From: Trifolium pratense
Taxonomy: Eukaryota > Streptophyta > Magnoliopsida > Fabales > Fabaceae
NCBI RefSeq assembly: GCF_020283565.1
Contig: NC_060064.1
Location: forward strand, 8,546,266 to 8,610,265
DNA length: 64,000 bases
Direction: 5' to 3'
In this document: piece after piece, positions 48,301 through 57,902 of the stretch
How positions within the stretch are numbered: position 1 is the first letter of the stretch
How the letters are laid out: each line of letters starts with the position of its first letter
Notes under the pieces: generated by a model
The model's input: only the letters and a program-made list of their open reading frames with translations
Told to the model about the DNA's origin: nothing
Databases searched by the model: none
Position numbers and translations under genes: made by a program

Positions 48301-48486
48301 ACCTATTGTACCTGTACCTATTATCTTTCCTTTTTGGTTACCTCCAAAGCCAACAGATCCTCCTTCTTCCAGAGTCAACTTAGAAAATAGTTGTTTGTCA
48401 CCAGTCATATGCCTTGAACATCCACTATCCAGATACCATGAGTGATTCATGATACTTCCTTGAGTGGTAGGCTGTATGAGAAACAA
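45328..48486 (-). CDS. Sirevirus Pol: protease, integrase, RT, RNase H
   Basis: The frame is open over about 1,050 codons. In order it shows an aspartic protease motif (DSGC, Asp20), a GAG-pre-integrase HHCC zinc finger (about 148-187), an integrase core with D213, D276 and E312, a long variable linker with acidic and Ser/Glu segments, a copia-type reverse transcriptase with the YVDD active site, and RNase H (DADYAGD, STAEAEY). The integrase-before-RT order defines Ty1/copia. No stops interrupt it, so it may still be functional. The first ATG in frame is Met13; the true start probably depends on gag-pol coupling, because the frame begins just past the gag stop. Confidence 0.95.
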   Translation of the reverse strand: MFLIQPTTQGSIMNHSWYLDSGCSRHMTGDKQLFSKLTLEEGGSVGFGGNQKGKIIGTGTIGNSSLSINDVWLVDGLKHNLLSISQFCDNGYVVVFNKESCIVSKQSDNFIVFKGLRKNNVYKINLSDLNEQKVVCLLTLSEEKWIWHKRLGHANWRLISKLSKLDLVRGLPKIKYHSNTLCGSCQKGKITKSSFKPKNIVSTSRPLELLHIDLFGPVNTASINGKKYGLVIVDDYSRWTWVKFLRTKDEAYDEFSIFCKQIQNEKGYTILKVRSDHGGEFENEPFKNFCEKYGILHEFSSPRTPQQNGVVERKNRTLQEMARTMMHKTNVAKFLWAEAVNTACYVQNRIYIRSKLNKTAYELFKGRKPDISYFHQFGCTCYILNNKVHLKKFDARGYKGVFIGYSERSKAYRLYISETHTVEETMHVKFDDKEPDQVSELVEGLSRFQVSEDQYSDIPNYSEHPFSEEPLNMTVPTDSEHQRNEAAAEPAVDEFEDDEPPRNTFKYKSSHPEELILGNKDSPRKTRSQLRNEESLVGLISMMEPSKVDEALKDDAWIVAMQEELNQFQRNDVWTLVPKPSHKNIIGTKWVFRNKLNEQGEVVRNKARLVAQGYSQQEGIDYTETFAQIARLEVIRLLLSYTVNHGITLYQMDVKSAFLNGFISEEVYVKQPPGFEDVSNPDHVFRLKKSLYGLKQAPRAWYDRLSNFLLEKGFEKGKVDCTLFRKTTKEDNLIIQIYVDDIIFGSTNASLCKNFSKIMQDEFEMSMMGELKFFLGIQINQKKEGTYVHQSKYTKELLKKFNLDDCKIMNTPMHSTTNMSKTEDEGKVDQKVYRGMIGSLLYLTASRPDILFSVCLCARFQSDPRESHLTAVKRIFRYLKGTTNLGLLYKKSNDYVLNGFCDADYAGDKIERKSTSGNCQFVGENLISWASKRQTTIALSTAEAEYISAAKCCTQLLWLKYQLEDYQVSSHNIPLYCNNTAAIHLSKNHILHSRAKHIEIKHHFIRDYVQRGIIDIKFVDTENQWADIFTNALPVERFDFIKKHLNMFSISE

Positions 48487-48488
48487 CT

Positions 48489-50879
48489 TTAATCATTGCG
48501 GTAGAATTCTTCATCACAGTTAATGATAAAGTCATCCCAGTATTCTTCCTCTTCATTTCTCAAGTTCTGATTGGTAACTTGAGAACTTGTCAGCCATTTG
48601 TCTAGGACATAAGCCCTTCTTCCTTTGCATTGGACTTGTTTCCATGCTCTAGGCAAGACATATCCTTTCCTAGTTGGTAAATCTGAATGGTACATTATTT
48701 CAGCTTTTGGTACCCATCTTCTGGGTCCACGCTTGTTAGTCCACAAATGCTTACTATGTTGTTGAGTGTTAGAGAAAGATTTTGGTTTGGAATAATAACT
48801 CTTTTGGAACTTTTTCTTTGTTTGAGAGTTGTTATTATTCCAAGATTTGGACTGTTTATGATTCCAGAATTTGTATTTATCACCAATCCTTTGTTCTGAT
48901 TGGTTATATCTACTGACTCTAGAATCATAAATAATCTGAGTCCTGTATTGTCTCTGAGGTTTGGAGTTTGAATTTTTTCTTTTAAAAACTTCTGAGCTTT
49001 TAGATTGACTTGTTTCAGGTACTGAAGTTCCTTTGGTTCCGGAAGTTGAAGTCTCAGATTTTGAAGTTTTCAGAACATCTGAACTAATATTCTCAGGTTC
49101 TGAATAACTTTTATCTTCTGAACTTTTCTTTCCAGATCCTGAGGAACTTGGTTCCTCTGAGCTGTCAGCTTCTAATTTTCTCAGATCATCATCCTCATTT
49201 CCCAGAGTACCAGAATTCTTTCCCTCTTCACTTGGTGGAACAACATAATAAACCCAAGATTTTCCAACCTTTTTGGCAGAGGTCTTTAGCTTTGAATATG
49301 TTCTACCATATTCATAGCCAAGTCCTTCTCCTCTATGTCTCATGACATTATAAATCCAATTTGCAGCCTTGCTCTTCCCAAGGTTGAGATGCACAAACTG
49401 TTGAAGAGCCATTTCCTGCTCATCAATAGGTTTGTGACACACAGCACAACCCTTTTCAAGATCATTTACTCTGTTCAGAGTTTCTTGGTATAGACCTTGA
49501 AAATGACCTTCCTGTTCAGTCAGAGTGTTAAGCTTTTCTTGTAAAGCTTTTTGTTTACTTAACACTCTGAGATGTTTCTCAATGACCTTGTTAAGCGCAG
49601 TTATAAGTTGAGATTTGGAACAGTCAGAAAATACCTCATCTGTAACTTCTGAATCTGATTCTGATTCATCCTCTGAGTCTGCATCTGAGTCAGTTGAAGC
49701 CATTAGGGCTAGATTTGCCTCTTTCTCTTCCTCAACTTCTTCCTCAGATGATAGCTCCTCAAAAGTAGCCATCAGACTCTTTTTCAACTTGCTCTTAAAT
49801 TGTTGCTTCTTTAAGCTGTATCTTTTGCTTTTGTCTTTGGCAGACATTTCTGGGCAGTCAGCAATAAAGTGTCCTGGCTTCTTACAGTTGAAGCAGTTCT
49901 TCTGATCATCCTTTTTGCTGACAAAATTTCTTGAGCTATTTCCTCTGAAGTTTCTTTTGTTAAATCTGTTCCATTGCTGAAACTTAGTGAATAAGGCAAA
50001 CTCCTCTTCACCCATTTCCTCCTCTTGACCATCTGCAGAAGATTCCTCTTCAATGTCAAGAAGCTGAGTCTTAAGAGCTTTAGAAGGAGTCCTAGTTGAC
50101 TGTAAAGCCACAGACTTGGACTTCTTCTTAGCTTCTGAGTCAGCATTCAGAACCATCTCATGGCTTCTGAGATTGCTTATCAGAACCTCAAGACTCAGAG
50201 TCTTGAGATTTTGAGCTTCCTCTATTGTAGTGACCTTAGGTCTCCATGCAATAGGAAGACTCCTCAGAATCTTCTGAACATGGTCATAGGTGAAATAACT
50301 CCTCTTAAGAGCTTTAAGACCAGATACAAGGATTTGAAACCTTGTAAACATAGTCTCAATGCTTTCATCTTGTTGCATGGTGAATAGTTCATATTGCCTT
50401 ATCAAGAGACTAGCCTTAGCCTCTTGAACCTTTTCATTACCATCATAGGTAGCACACATAGAGTCAAAGATAGATTTAGCAATTGACTTGTTTTCTATTC
50501 TGACATAATCTTCATGTCTAATAGCACCAACAACAATGTCCTTTACTCTGTGATGCTTGATATAGGTTTTTAGGTTAGCTGGTGAGAGTAACTTTCTGTG
50601 CTCAATGGACAATCTTCCATGTTCATTTAAGTTTTCAAAAGTTACTCCCAGCTCAACCAAATCCCACAACTCATGATCAATAGCAGTAATATTGCTATAC
50701 AGTCTTTCCTTCCACCACTCAAATAATGATGCATCACCATTGAATATAGGGGCTTTTCTATTGCCACTATGTTCATGTGATTCATTACTTAAGTAGTCAA
50801 AACCAAAAGCATTTCTAGGACCACCACCAGCATCACTGGCCTCACCAGTTGTTCTAGTACTATCGTCTCCTCCAGACAT
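48489..50879 (-). CDS. Sirevirus Gag
   Basis: The 796-codon ORF starts 57 bases inside the primer-binding site. The N-terminal half has the gag fold typical of copia elements (FNGDASLFEWWKERL; SIFDSMCATYDG), followed by a CCHC zinc knuckle (CFNCKKPGHFIADC), acidic Ser/Glu stretches, a second Cys pair (CAVCHKP), and a basic Ser/Lys-rich C-terminus. Such long gag proteins with extended C-termini are normal in Sireviruses. The ORF ends in TAA at 48489-48491 and pol continues in another frame. Confidence 0.93.
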   Translation of the reverse strand: MSGGDDSTRTTGEASDAGGGPRNAFGFDYLSNESHEHSGNRKAPIFNGDASLFEWWKERLYSNITAIDHELWDLVELGVTFENLNEHGRLSIEHRKLLSPANLKTYIKHHRVKDIVVGAIRHEDYVRIENKSIAKSIFDSMCATYDGNEKVQEAKASLLIRQYELFTMQQDESIETMFTRFQILVSGLKALKRSYFTYDHVQKILRSLPIAWRPKVTTIEEAQNLKTLSLEVLISNLRSHEMVLNADSEAKKKSKSVALQSTRTPSKALKTQLLDIEEESSADGQEEEMGEEEFALFTKFQQWNRFNKRNFRGNSSRNFVSKKDDQKNCFNCKKPGHFIADCPEMSAKDKSKRYSLKKQQFKSKLKKSLMATFEELSSEEEVEEEKEANLALMASTDSDADSEDESESDSEVTDEVFSDCSKSQLITALNKVIEKHLRVLSKQKALQEKLNTLTEQEGHFQGLYQETLNRVNDLEKGCAVCHKPIDEQEMALQQFVHLNLGKSKAANWIYNVMRHRGEGLGYEYGRTYSKLKTSAKKVGKSWVYYVVPPSEEGKNSGTLGNEDDDLRKLEADSSEEPSSSGSGKKSSEDKSYSEPENISSDVLKTSKSETSTSGTKGTSVPETSQSKSSEVFKRKNSNSKPQRQYRTQIIYDSRVSRYNQSEQRIGDKYKFWNHKQSKSWNNNNSQTKKKFQKSYYSKPKSFSNTQQHSKHLWTNKRGPRRWVPKAEIMYHSDLPTRKGYVLPRAWKQVQCKGRRAYVLDKWLTSSQVTNQNLRNEEEEYWDDFIINCDEEFYRND

Positions 50880-50936
50880 AGTGCTTTCACAAGATCTTTA
50901 CTGTCTCACTGTTAAGTGAAAGTAACAGACCAGTGC

Positions 50937-50948
50937 TCTAGATACCAA
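50937..50948 (-). other. Primer-binding site of the Sirevirus
   Basis: Directly inside the 5' LTR the minus strand reads TGGTATCTAGAGC, one insertion away from the usual TGGTATCAGAGC complementary to initiator tRNA-Met. Confidence 0.7.
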
Positions 50949-50949
50949 T

Positions 50950-52004
50950 TGAAGGTGTGAAAACACAAGAAGGGGGGGTTGAATTGTGTTTTAGCCAAGT
51001 TAAAACTTTTTCAAAGTTCTTAACTTAGCTACGTTAGCAGCGGATAGGTAACACAAATAATAACAAGATAAGAGAGAGAGAAAGTACACAAGCAATTTAT
51101 ACTGGTTCCTCTCACAAAACGAGAGTAGTCCAGTCCCCTTGCACTTCCAAGGGATTTCACTATAATCACACAAGATTACAACTGCTCAAGCACACAAGCA
51201 AGAGACTTCACAACAATGCTCAAGCACACAAGCTTAAGACTTCTCAAAATAACAGAGATAATAAAGTAGTTGAAAGAATACAACTGCTCTTAAGAGAACC
51301 TTAATGAGCAAATACAATGAATACAAAGTATTTGGACCAAGAGTTAAAAACACTAGTTCAGAGGTTCAGAGCTTGTATTCGTAAATTCAGAGTTTGTTCG
51401 AGCGCGTGTAAGATTGATGATTTATTTGCAACTTGATTCTTCTAGTATATATAGAACTGAGAAAGAGTCGTTGCAAAGATGACCGTTGATGAAGATATCC
51501 TTTGTCTTCAAGCAACTTGTCTGATGCAGTTTGGTCGTTTCCAAAATAGAGAAAGAGTTTCAGACACTTTGACCATGTGCAGAGAAGACTTTCCTTATTC
51601 AGCTAATAAGTCTGATATCCCACGTTCTCAAGAGTGGACAGACAAAAAGAGATTAGCTGTTCTGATCAGGGTTGAAGGGTCCTTTTCTTCATTGGTAGGA
51701 GAGTTGACCTTCAAATGAGAATCTTCACAAACTTCAAGAAGATCATCAGAATTTGACGAAGCTCAGACTTTAAGAGGTTCTGATGACTTCATCTTCTGAT
51801 GCTTGTAACTACTGAGGACCATTATCTTCTGAAACCTTGTGAACTTCTGAATACTCATCTTCTGAGCTTTATTCAGAGCTTATCTGAAACTAAGTTCTGC
51901 ACACTTAAAATAAAGTTTTAGTCCTTCCAATTGTATATTAATACTTTGTTATCATCAAAACCTTAATAGATTTAGGGGCAAACATTTTTAAATCAATTTT
52001 GTTC

Positions 52005-52009
<5 letters not shown>
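50950..52009 (-). repeat. 5' LTR of the Sirevirus
   Basis: This copy adjoins the primer-binding site. TATATATA at 51446-51453 (read CTATATATAC on the minus strand) is the likely core promoter, which puts the RNA start near 51415. The outer end abuts an AT microsatellite. Confidence 0.95.

Positions 52010-52052
<43 letters not shown>
52010..52052. repeat. (AT)n microsatellite beside the Sirevirus
   Basis: About twenty AT units directly adjoin the 5' LTR. The target duplication tatat is part of the run, which suggests that the retrotransposon inserted in an AT stretch, or that the duplicated site later expanded. Confidence 0.9.
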
Positions 52053-52055
<3 letters not shown>

Positions 52056-52816
52056 ATTTTCTCACAAGGGAAATTTTGTAATTTATATAATCTAAAAAAT
52101 CAAAATTCTCCTAAAATTACAATATTTTAAAGTAAAATAATTATTAAAAAATTGCAAAATAGGAATATTAATTTAAATTTAATAACAACTTAAATATAAT
52201 TCTTTTGCAATGATAGTTTTATTATTTACATATGAGATATATCATATATTTATTTAGCTTATCTAACATGAATAATTGAGTTATTTATTTGATCATGATT
52301 CATATAAAAAACTTAATTTGTTTATTTTCTCATGATTTGTATTTAAAATTTAAAGTTATTTGATTACTTATTTATATTTTTATTTATAAAATTCAAAGTA
52401 TTACAATATAATTTTTTAAAAATAACAATTGTTTTACAAGGGTAATTTTGTCATTTAAATATGTTATGTATCTTATCATATTGGTATGAACAAGTATGTA
52501 TTAAAAATATGATATAATATAGTTATCATGTTTGTTATCTTGTGTGCATCAAACACGGGATATGATAACTGAGGATAACTGTTATCCTGCTGATATCCTA
52601 TCCTATCACTATCCTGTTGTATATCCTATCCTGTCACTATATTATCTTGTGCACCAAACGGGCCGTAAATGTTATGTAAAGGGTAAAAGAGAAAAAACAT
52701 TATAATTTTTGACAACGTTCACAAAAGTTAGCAATTACTTAATATGGGTAAAAATGTCAAAGTAACTAACATTTTGGAACGGATAGAGTATATATTTTTT
52801 TTTGACAATTAACTTT

Positions 52817-52950
52817 TTTTTAGGTCAAGTAGCCCAGTGACTATAATTTCACATTTTTTTAAGGTGAATAAGTGGGAGTATCGGGGTTCGAACCATGGTC
52901 CTTGCAATAATTTGCAATGTCCCTGTCAATTGAGCTATGCTCATGGGGAC
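52817..52950 (-). mobile_element. tRNA-derived SINE with 17-bp target duplication
   Basis: Reading the minus strand: GAGCATAGCTCAATTGACAG (A box), GGTTCGAACCC (perfect B box), a body ending GTCACTGGGCTACTTGACC and a short A tail. Both flanks carry ttttgacaattaacttt (52800-52816 and 52951-52967). This is a complete, about 134-bp SINE. A tRNA gene is excluded because the acceptor and anticodon arms do not pair. Confidence 0.88.
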
Positions 52951-52967
52951 TTTTGACAATTAACTTT

Positions 52968-53640
52968 ATTATATTATCAGTAGTAATATTATTTAAATGA
53001 ATTACCACACCCCAATTATTTAAAAAGACGAGGAAACCGTTGATGTAGTGGTTGATCCCCACCTAAATGTCCTTCCAAAATTTAAATGAATTGCCACACC
53101 CAAATTTCTTTATCACCTGCTTAAACCACCTAACTCCTCTATCCAATCGACATAAATCTCGCCAGTCGCCACCAAGAAGAGCATGAAAGTCCCACCCAAC
53201 GTAACACCCCAATCTCGCATTTCCCAATGAATCTTCTCCCTACTTGGCCACAATGATATTCTTCCACATCTCATCCCCTTCCATAAGCTTAATTCTTTGT
53301 CTCGAGTCTCAACCTACCTCTTAGAATGTGAGTTGAACCTAACTCAATCCTGCAACACCGATTTATAAAGCGATGATTACCTCTACACATATTCATATTC
53401 AACTCATCTCACATTCGACGTAGAAATCTTAACACTTCTGACTAAAACTTTAAAATAATGGGTGCTAATAACAATTTCCAACCAAAAAACATTAATACTT
53501 GGGCTTTTTTAAAATATATAAAATTTGAGTCCACATCTAAACCCAATCACATTCACATCAAACAAAACAAAAAGAGTCACACTCACACCATTGGTTAGTA
53601 TAGTAACCAAAATAGAGAGAAAGCTAAACCAGAAGAAAAA
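52968..53640. promoter_or_regulatory. Upstream region of CLPP3
   Basis: This stretch holds no gene. The leader directly before the ATG is A-rich (gagagaaagctaaaccagaa). No convincing TATA box was identified, as is common in plastid-protein genes. Part of the region (53130-53420) is C/T-rich and may be a repeat fragment. Confidence 0.5.
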
Positions 53641-56600
53641 ATGGAAGTGAGTTTAGCTTCAACATGTATGCCACTGAGCTTCAATTCGAACAAGAAGACA
53701 CTGTTAAAGCATAATCATAACAATAACATTTTTCACTCTCAAATTCCCACCTTCAAAGTTTCAACCAAACCTCTTTTCATCGTTAACGCATCAAATAGAC
53801 CCACTTTATCCTCTAATTGGATCGTTAACAATGATTTTTCTGCAGCAAAAACCTCTTCTCCATGGCTTCCCAAATTCGAAGAACTCGATACTACCAACAT
53901 GCTTCTCCGTCAAAGGATTGTCTTTCTGGGTTCTCAGGTTATCAATTTTTCCCCCTTCTTGTTTTGGGTTGGGGTTTATTGCTGTTGTTTTGATATTTTA
54001 AGAGTACCCTTTTGCTTTTTTTTATGTTTCTGTGAGAAATTTACAAACTTGTTCATGTGGGTCACAACATCATGAAGAATGGACAAATAAGGGAAAAGGG
54101 TTCAAAATAATAGTGTTGAATTGGTGAAGAGTTGTTTCATGTTGTTGATTTTGGGATATTTTTATTATGGTTGTTAGTTTCATTTTGAATACTCCCTCCG
54201 GCCTTAATTATAAACAAATATTTATTTTTTAGATTCGTTGAATAAATGATGCATCTGATGGATACTCCCTCCGGTCTCATATATAAGAAAAAAATTAATT
54301 TTTTCAGGTTCATTCAATAACTGAAGTATGGATCAGATGCATCAGTTATTCTATGAACCTGAAAAATGAATCTTTGCTTATATATGAAACCAGAGGAAGT
54401 ATTTGTTTATAATTAAGACCGGAGGGGGTATGTGGTAATGGTAAAAGAATGAAAGAAAAGAGGGAAAAATGAAATGGAACTGAAGATTTAGTATCTGATG
54501 ATAATGTGTGTGTTTGTGAATTGATTTGTTTGAGCAGGTGGATGATATGATTGCAGATTTTATAGTTAGTCAGCTTTTGTTTTTGGATGCTGAGGATCCT
54601 AAGAAAGACATCAAGTTGTTTATTAATTCACCTGGTGGTTCTGTTACTGCTGGTATGCAAGCAAAGTTTTACTGGATGTTTTCAATTTGTTTGTTTTGTT
54701 CTTATCTGCACCTGACTTGTTCCGGATCTACTTCAATCTTGAGCTAAATTTTGTTGATTGATTGCTCAAGAGATGTTTACTTAGTATTGTCAAATAGTGG
54801 CTACAGCGTTGCTGAATTTAAACAAATTGATATTGTTGTGCAATACACTATTTAGTACAAATTGGTGTTTAATAGCGGTTCTAACGGCGCTGTAGAGCAA
54901 CGGAATTTGAACATACTACTGTTTTCTGCAATCCGTGATTATCATACACAAACTTTCAGCCTTTAATAACTCACATTAGTTTAGTGATTCGCTGTTTGTG
55001 CTAACAGATTTGTTGGTCTGTGTTATAACTTTATTTTTACTACCGAATAAAACAATTAATTGTTGATCACTCTGATTCACAAGCTAACTCAGATTTGTGA
55101 AAAAAGGAATCCCATTTTTGCTTTTGAAAGGTTCTATTCACAAGAGAATAAATTTATTGAATCAGTGAGTATTGGAAAGGAACTCAGGATTAGTGAAGTA
55201 TGGTGCATTTCTCAGTTTAATGATCTGAAATACGTCATTTTTCTGCTAATTGCTATTGTTTTGTCTATCGTTCCATGCAGGAATGGGAGTTTATGACGCC
55301 ATGAAGTTATGCAAGGCAGATATTTCAACCGTTTGCTTTGGACTTGCAGCATCCATGGGTGCATTTCTCCTTGCTGCTGGTACAAAAGGGAAGAGGTATT
55401 GTATGCCGAACGCCAGAGTTATGATCCATCAACCGCTGGGAGGTGGTAGTGGAAGAGTAAGACTGTCCACTTATATCCTCCTGTTTTGATTATCGTCAAT
55501 TGGTAATAGGTCTGAAGTTTTTTATGGCTTTTTTTTTTTTTTTTGCATGTGGAGAATCATGTTTAAGTTTAAGCTAATTTTAGATTTCAAGCATTTGTTG
55601 GGAAAGTGTGGGATGTGGAAACTATGTTTAACTGCAAGTATCTCTTAACAGCTCAATTCCAACTTGATGAGTGAAAGAATCACTCTTGTCATAAACCTCG
55701 ACATGGATTGCTTCAAATCTGTAGCTTAAATATTCTAGTAACCTGATTAGTTGACATAAGTCAATTTGTATTTATGCTAATAACCAAGCAACTTTTTTGC
55801 TTACTCTATACTACTATATGAGAATTACGTATAACTCAAAGGTTTCAAATATGCAGTACACTTTCATAAGAAGAATATACTCGAAGAGTTCCGGTAAGAA
55901 GTCCTTAAAAGGTCACTATCCTCTTTATTGTGCCTACCTCTCCTCTGCTAGACCTTTCTAATTGGAGTTGTTTTCTGTCAATACCCCTTAAAAGAGCCAT
56001 GTTGTCATTTAGGTGGAGAGCGGGGAAAGCCTCTTGTATGTATCTTAGCTTTCCCAATCTCAACTGCTCTCTTACTCAAACAGGTTTCAATTTTCAAGCA
56101 TTTGATAAACACCTCTAAGTGCCTGAGGAACCTTTGTTTCACACTAAGAATCTGTTCCAGTTGCAATTGTAACTCATATTGGTCAGACAGCATTACCGGA
56201 GGAAGTTGTGCCTGTTTCTGTACTGCTATGACCTTCAAATTCATCCAAGAAACTGTCAGTATACTGCACCTTGTAGGCCATCTTACTAATATCTTATTTT
56301 CTGGATTTGGTATCTAACTAAGGACCTTAATTTATAAGTTTGTAGTTTAAGATAAACTCAATCTCCCACTTGAAACTCCAGTACCCTATTATGCTTGCTG
56401 GCTTGAGCTCTCAAGTAATCTTTAGATTTCAGTAAATTGTCTGTCAACTCAACTTGTAGCTCGTAACTCGTAGTTCCGTCTAAAAGCAAGGGAGGACTTT
56501 GTTTCTACAAAGCTCTCAAGTAATCTTGTAATTTTATTTTTTTACCATCTTAACCGTGTTTTGTTACTTCATATATCTGTTTCTCCCACACTTAGAAAAT

Positions 56601-57394
56601 TCCACTCATTCCATGCGGCATAGGCCCATAGCGCACTAAAATGGAGCCCCTCTTCACAAGCCACGGCTTTAAATCGTGCATACTGCTGAAGCTATTTCTG
56701 CTTCGGTTTGAAGGCTGCCTTTGTAGTTGTTTATAAGTTAAATTTTTATTGGCATGCCTTTCTTCATGTAGATGCATTATAGTGATGCAACTTTGGTATA
56801 CCAAAAACTATTTTGCAGTGGGAATTGATAGAAATATTTTACCTGAAGTTATTTTGTCCTACTTTTATGAATTCATAATCTCTGGTTTGATTACAAATAT
56901 GCATGATGATTTCTTTTGGAAGTTAGCTTGTGTCTCTGAGCAAAAGCTTTTCCATTGTCTATTACTAAACAGTGAAATGTAATTACAGGTTACAGAAATT
57001 AGCATCCGTGCAAGAGAAATGGTATATCAGAAGGTTAGATTAAACAAGATACTATCAAGAATTACAGGAAAGTCTGAAGAGCAGGTTAGATATGGCACCG
57101 CACCGTCTATTTAGTTTGTTGTCCAAAATGGTACATATTTTTTCACCATTTTAATTTTACTTTATTCTTGTGCAGATTGATTTGGACACATTTCGTGATA
57201 ATTTTATGAATCCTTGGGAAGCGAAGGAATACGGTTTGGTTGATGATGTTATTGATGACGGAAAACCAGGATTAGTTGCTCCAAATGCCGATCCAACACC
57301 ACCTCCAAAACTGAAACAGAATAAATGGGAAGTTCCAGAAAACTTTAAAGTTACGAAGAAATTGCCCTCAGAGGAAACACTAACTGATGTATGA
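53641..57394 (+). CDS. CLPP3: Plastid Clp protease proteolytic subunit, ClpP3-like, 5 exons
   Basis: Exons 53641-53937, 54538-54652, 55281-55456, 56989-57084 and 57176-57394 join in phase to 300 codons, all with GT-AG borders. About 60-70 N-terminal residues are Ser/Thr/Asn-rich and look like a plastid transit peptide. [20 protein letters not shown] begins the mature ClpP fold. The catalytic triad is present: Ser162 (GLAASMGAF), His187 (MIHQPLGG) and Asp236 (FRDNF). The C-terminal extension after VIDDGKPGL and the [12 protein letters not shown] motif resemble Arabidopsis ClpP3 as I remember it. The protein should sit in the heteromeric ClpPR core of the chloroplast stroma and degrade proteins delivered by ClpC. 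Introns 1 and 3 contain transposon relics. A rearranged partial copy lies at 63469-64000. Confidence 0.94.
54190..54430. mobile_element. Nested pair of MITEs in CLPP3 intron 1
   Basis: The outer element has ends tactccctccggccttaatt and the inverse aattaagaccggagggggta. Inside it a second element (54263-54402) has ends tactccctccggtctcatat and tatatgaaaccagaggaagt. TA flanks and ctccctccg ends are typical of Stowaway-like elements. The inner type also occurs at 26606-26725. Confidence 0.8.
55925..56480 (-). pseudogene. Relic of gypsy pol (integrase C-terminus/chromodomain end) in CLPP3 intron 3
   Basis: On the minus strand, with stops and frameshifts, three gypsy landmarks appear in the right order: an integrase-tail motif ([11 protein letters not shown], then VYLKLQTYK), a linker like the one before the chromodomain ([14 protein letters not shown]), and a polyprotein end motif ([18 protein letters not shown]). 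No RT or LTR is visible. The relic runs antisense to CLPP3. Confidence 0.65.
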
Positions 57395-57902
57395 GTTAAA
57401 GGATTGCATTGCTTTCATACTCAAAAACAGATCTATCACCTCCAACAAGTATTAAAGGGATTTTTCAATTTGTCATAGCAGTTACATTTCATGTAAAAAT
57501 CAAGACTGTATATTAGATATCAAAACATATATTGTATGCTTCAAGTGTTAGATTTCTTAATGAATATATTTTCTTCTATATTCTGAGGTTTTATGAAAAG
57601 TTTTCCTCCATTTCAAATGTCAGTTGCTAGCCACACATCATACATGTTGCTAACCACACCCCCGCAACTAATTCCCCTCCATCCATATAGATATCTCCTT
57701 CACTCCTCGGCGAAACCTTTGTAGGTCGCCGTTCCTCCTCGGTGGTGGCAACGACTACCACTCGTTAGTATTTATATATTATAGGAGTTGTGTTATTTGA
57801 ATATCTAATATTAGACACCGTATAATTTGATCTCAATATTTTACCTTTTCATTTTATATAATTTGATCTCTATATTTTACCTTTTCATTTTATACAATTT
57901 AA
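57395..57902. other. Trailer and downstream region of CLPP3
   Basis: The trailer shares its first 100 bases with 63929-64000 downstream of the CLPP3 fragment. 'aatgaatatattttctt' at about 57560 may be the polyadenylation area. At 57820-57900 a 40-bp unit (tttgatctcaatattttacc...) is tandemly repeated twice. Confidence 0.5.

Larger units (their letters stand above)
28772..52009 (-). mobile_element. Sirevirus-type Ty1/copia retrotransposon (host of nested insertions)
   Basis: The LTRs are 1,088 bp and 1,060 bp and begin TGTTGGAAC and end CACCTTCA when read on the minus strand. Both outer flanks read tatat, the 5-bp target duplication. In minus-strand order come 5' LTR, primer-binding site, gag, pol (protease-integrase-RT-RNase H, the copia order), a third ORF, several polypurine tracts and the 3' LTR. 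A long gag, an extra ORF after pol and multiple polypurine tracts are the hallmarks of the Sirevirus lineage (SIRE/Maximus). Without the two insertions the element is about 12 kb. The LTR pair differs at about ten positions plus one 28-bp duplication, so the insertion is relatively young. Confidence 0.93.
28490..52665. mobile_element. Tourist/Harbinger-like element split by the Sirevirus
   Basis: The left end ggttctgtttggtgcaca and the right end tgtgcaccaaacgggccg are inverted relatives, flanked by TAA on both sides (28487-28489 and 52666-52668). A 3-bp TAA duplication with GGxxxTGTTTGGTxCAC ends is the pattern of PIF/Harbinger and Tourist elements. Without the retrotransposon the element is about 940 bp. 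The internal 'tatcctatcctg' motif recurs on both sides. No transposase is seen. Confidence 0.75.
28238..52790. mobile_element. Outermost MITE ('ctctctgttccaaaatat' ends), split by later insertions
   Basis: The left arm at 28238-28275 (actctctctgttccaaaata, then agttacttt) is matched in inverse orientation at 52750-52790 (aaagtaactaacattttgga, then acggatagagt). Everything between, about 24 kb, is later insertion apart from short flanks. This layout indicates that an original MITE of a few hundred bases was the landing site. Confidence 0.6.

Noticed and set aside
49615..50387. Plus-strand ORFs opposite Sirevirus gag
   Set aside because: Shadow frames of a Ser/Glu-rich coding region; no promoter or domain, unlike the ORF at 30481.
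52880..52950. tRNA gene candidate with perfect B box
   Set aside because: No acceptor or anticodon stem; A tail and target duplication identify a SINE.
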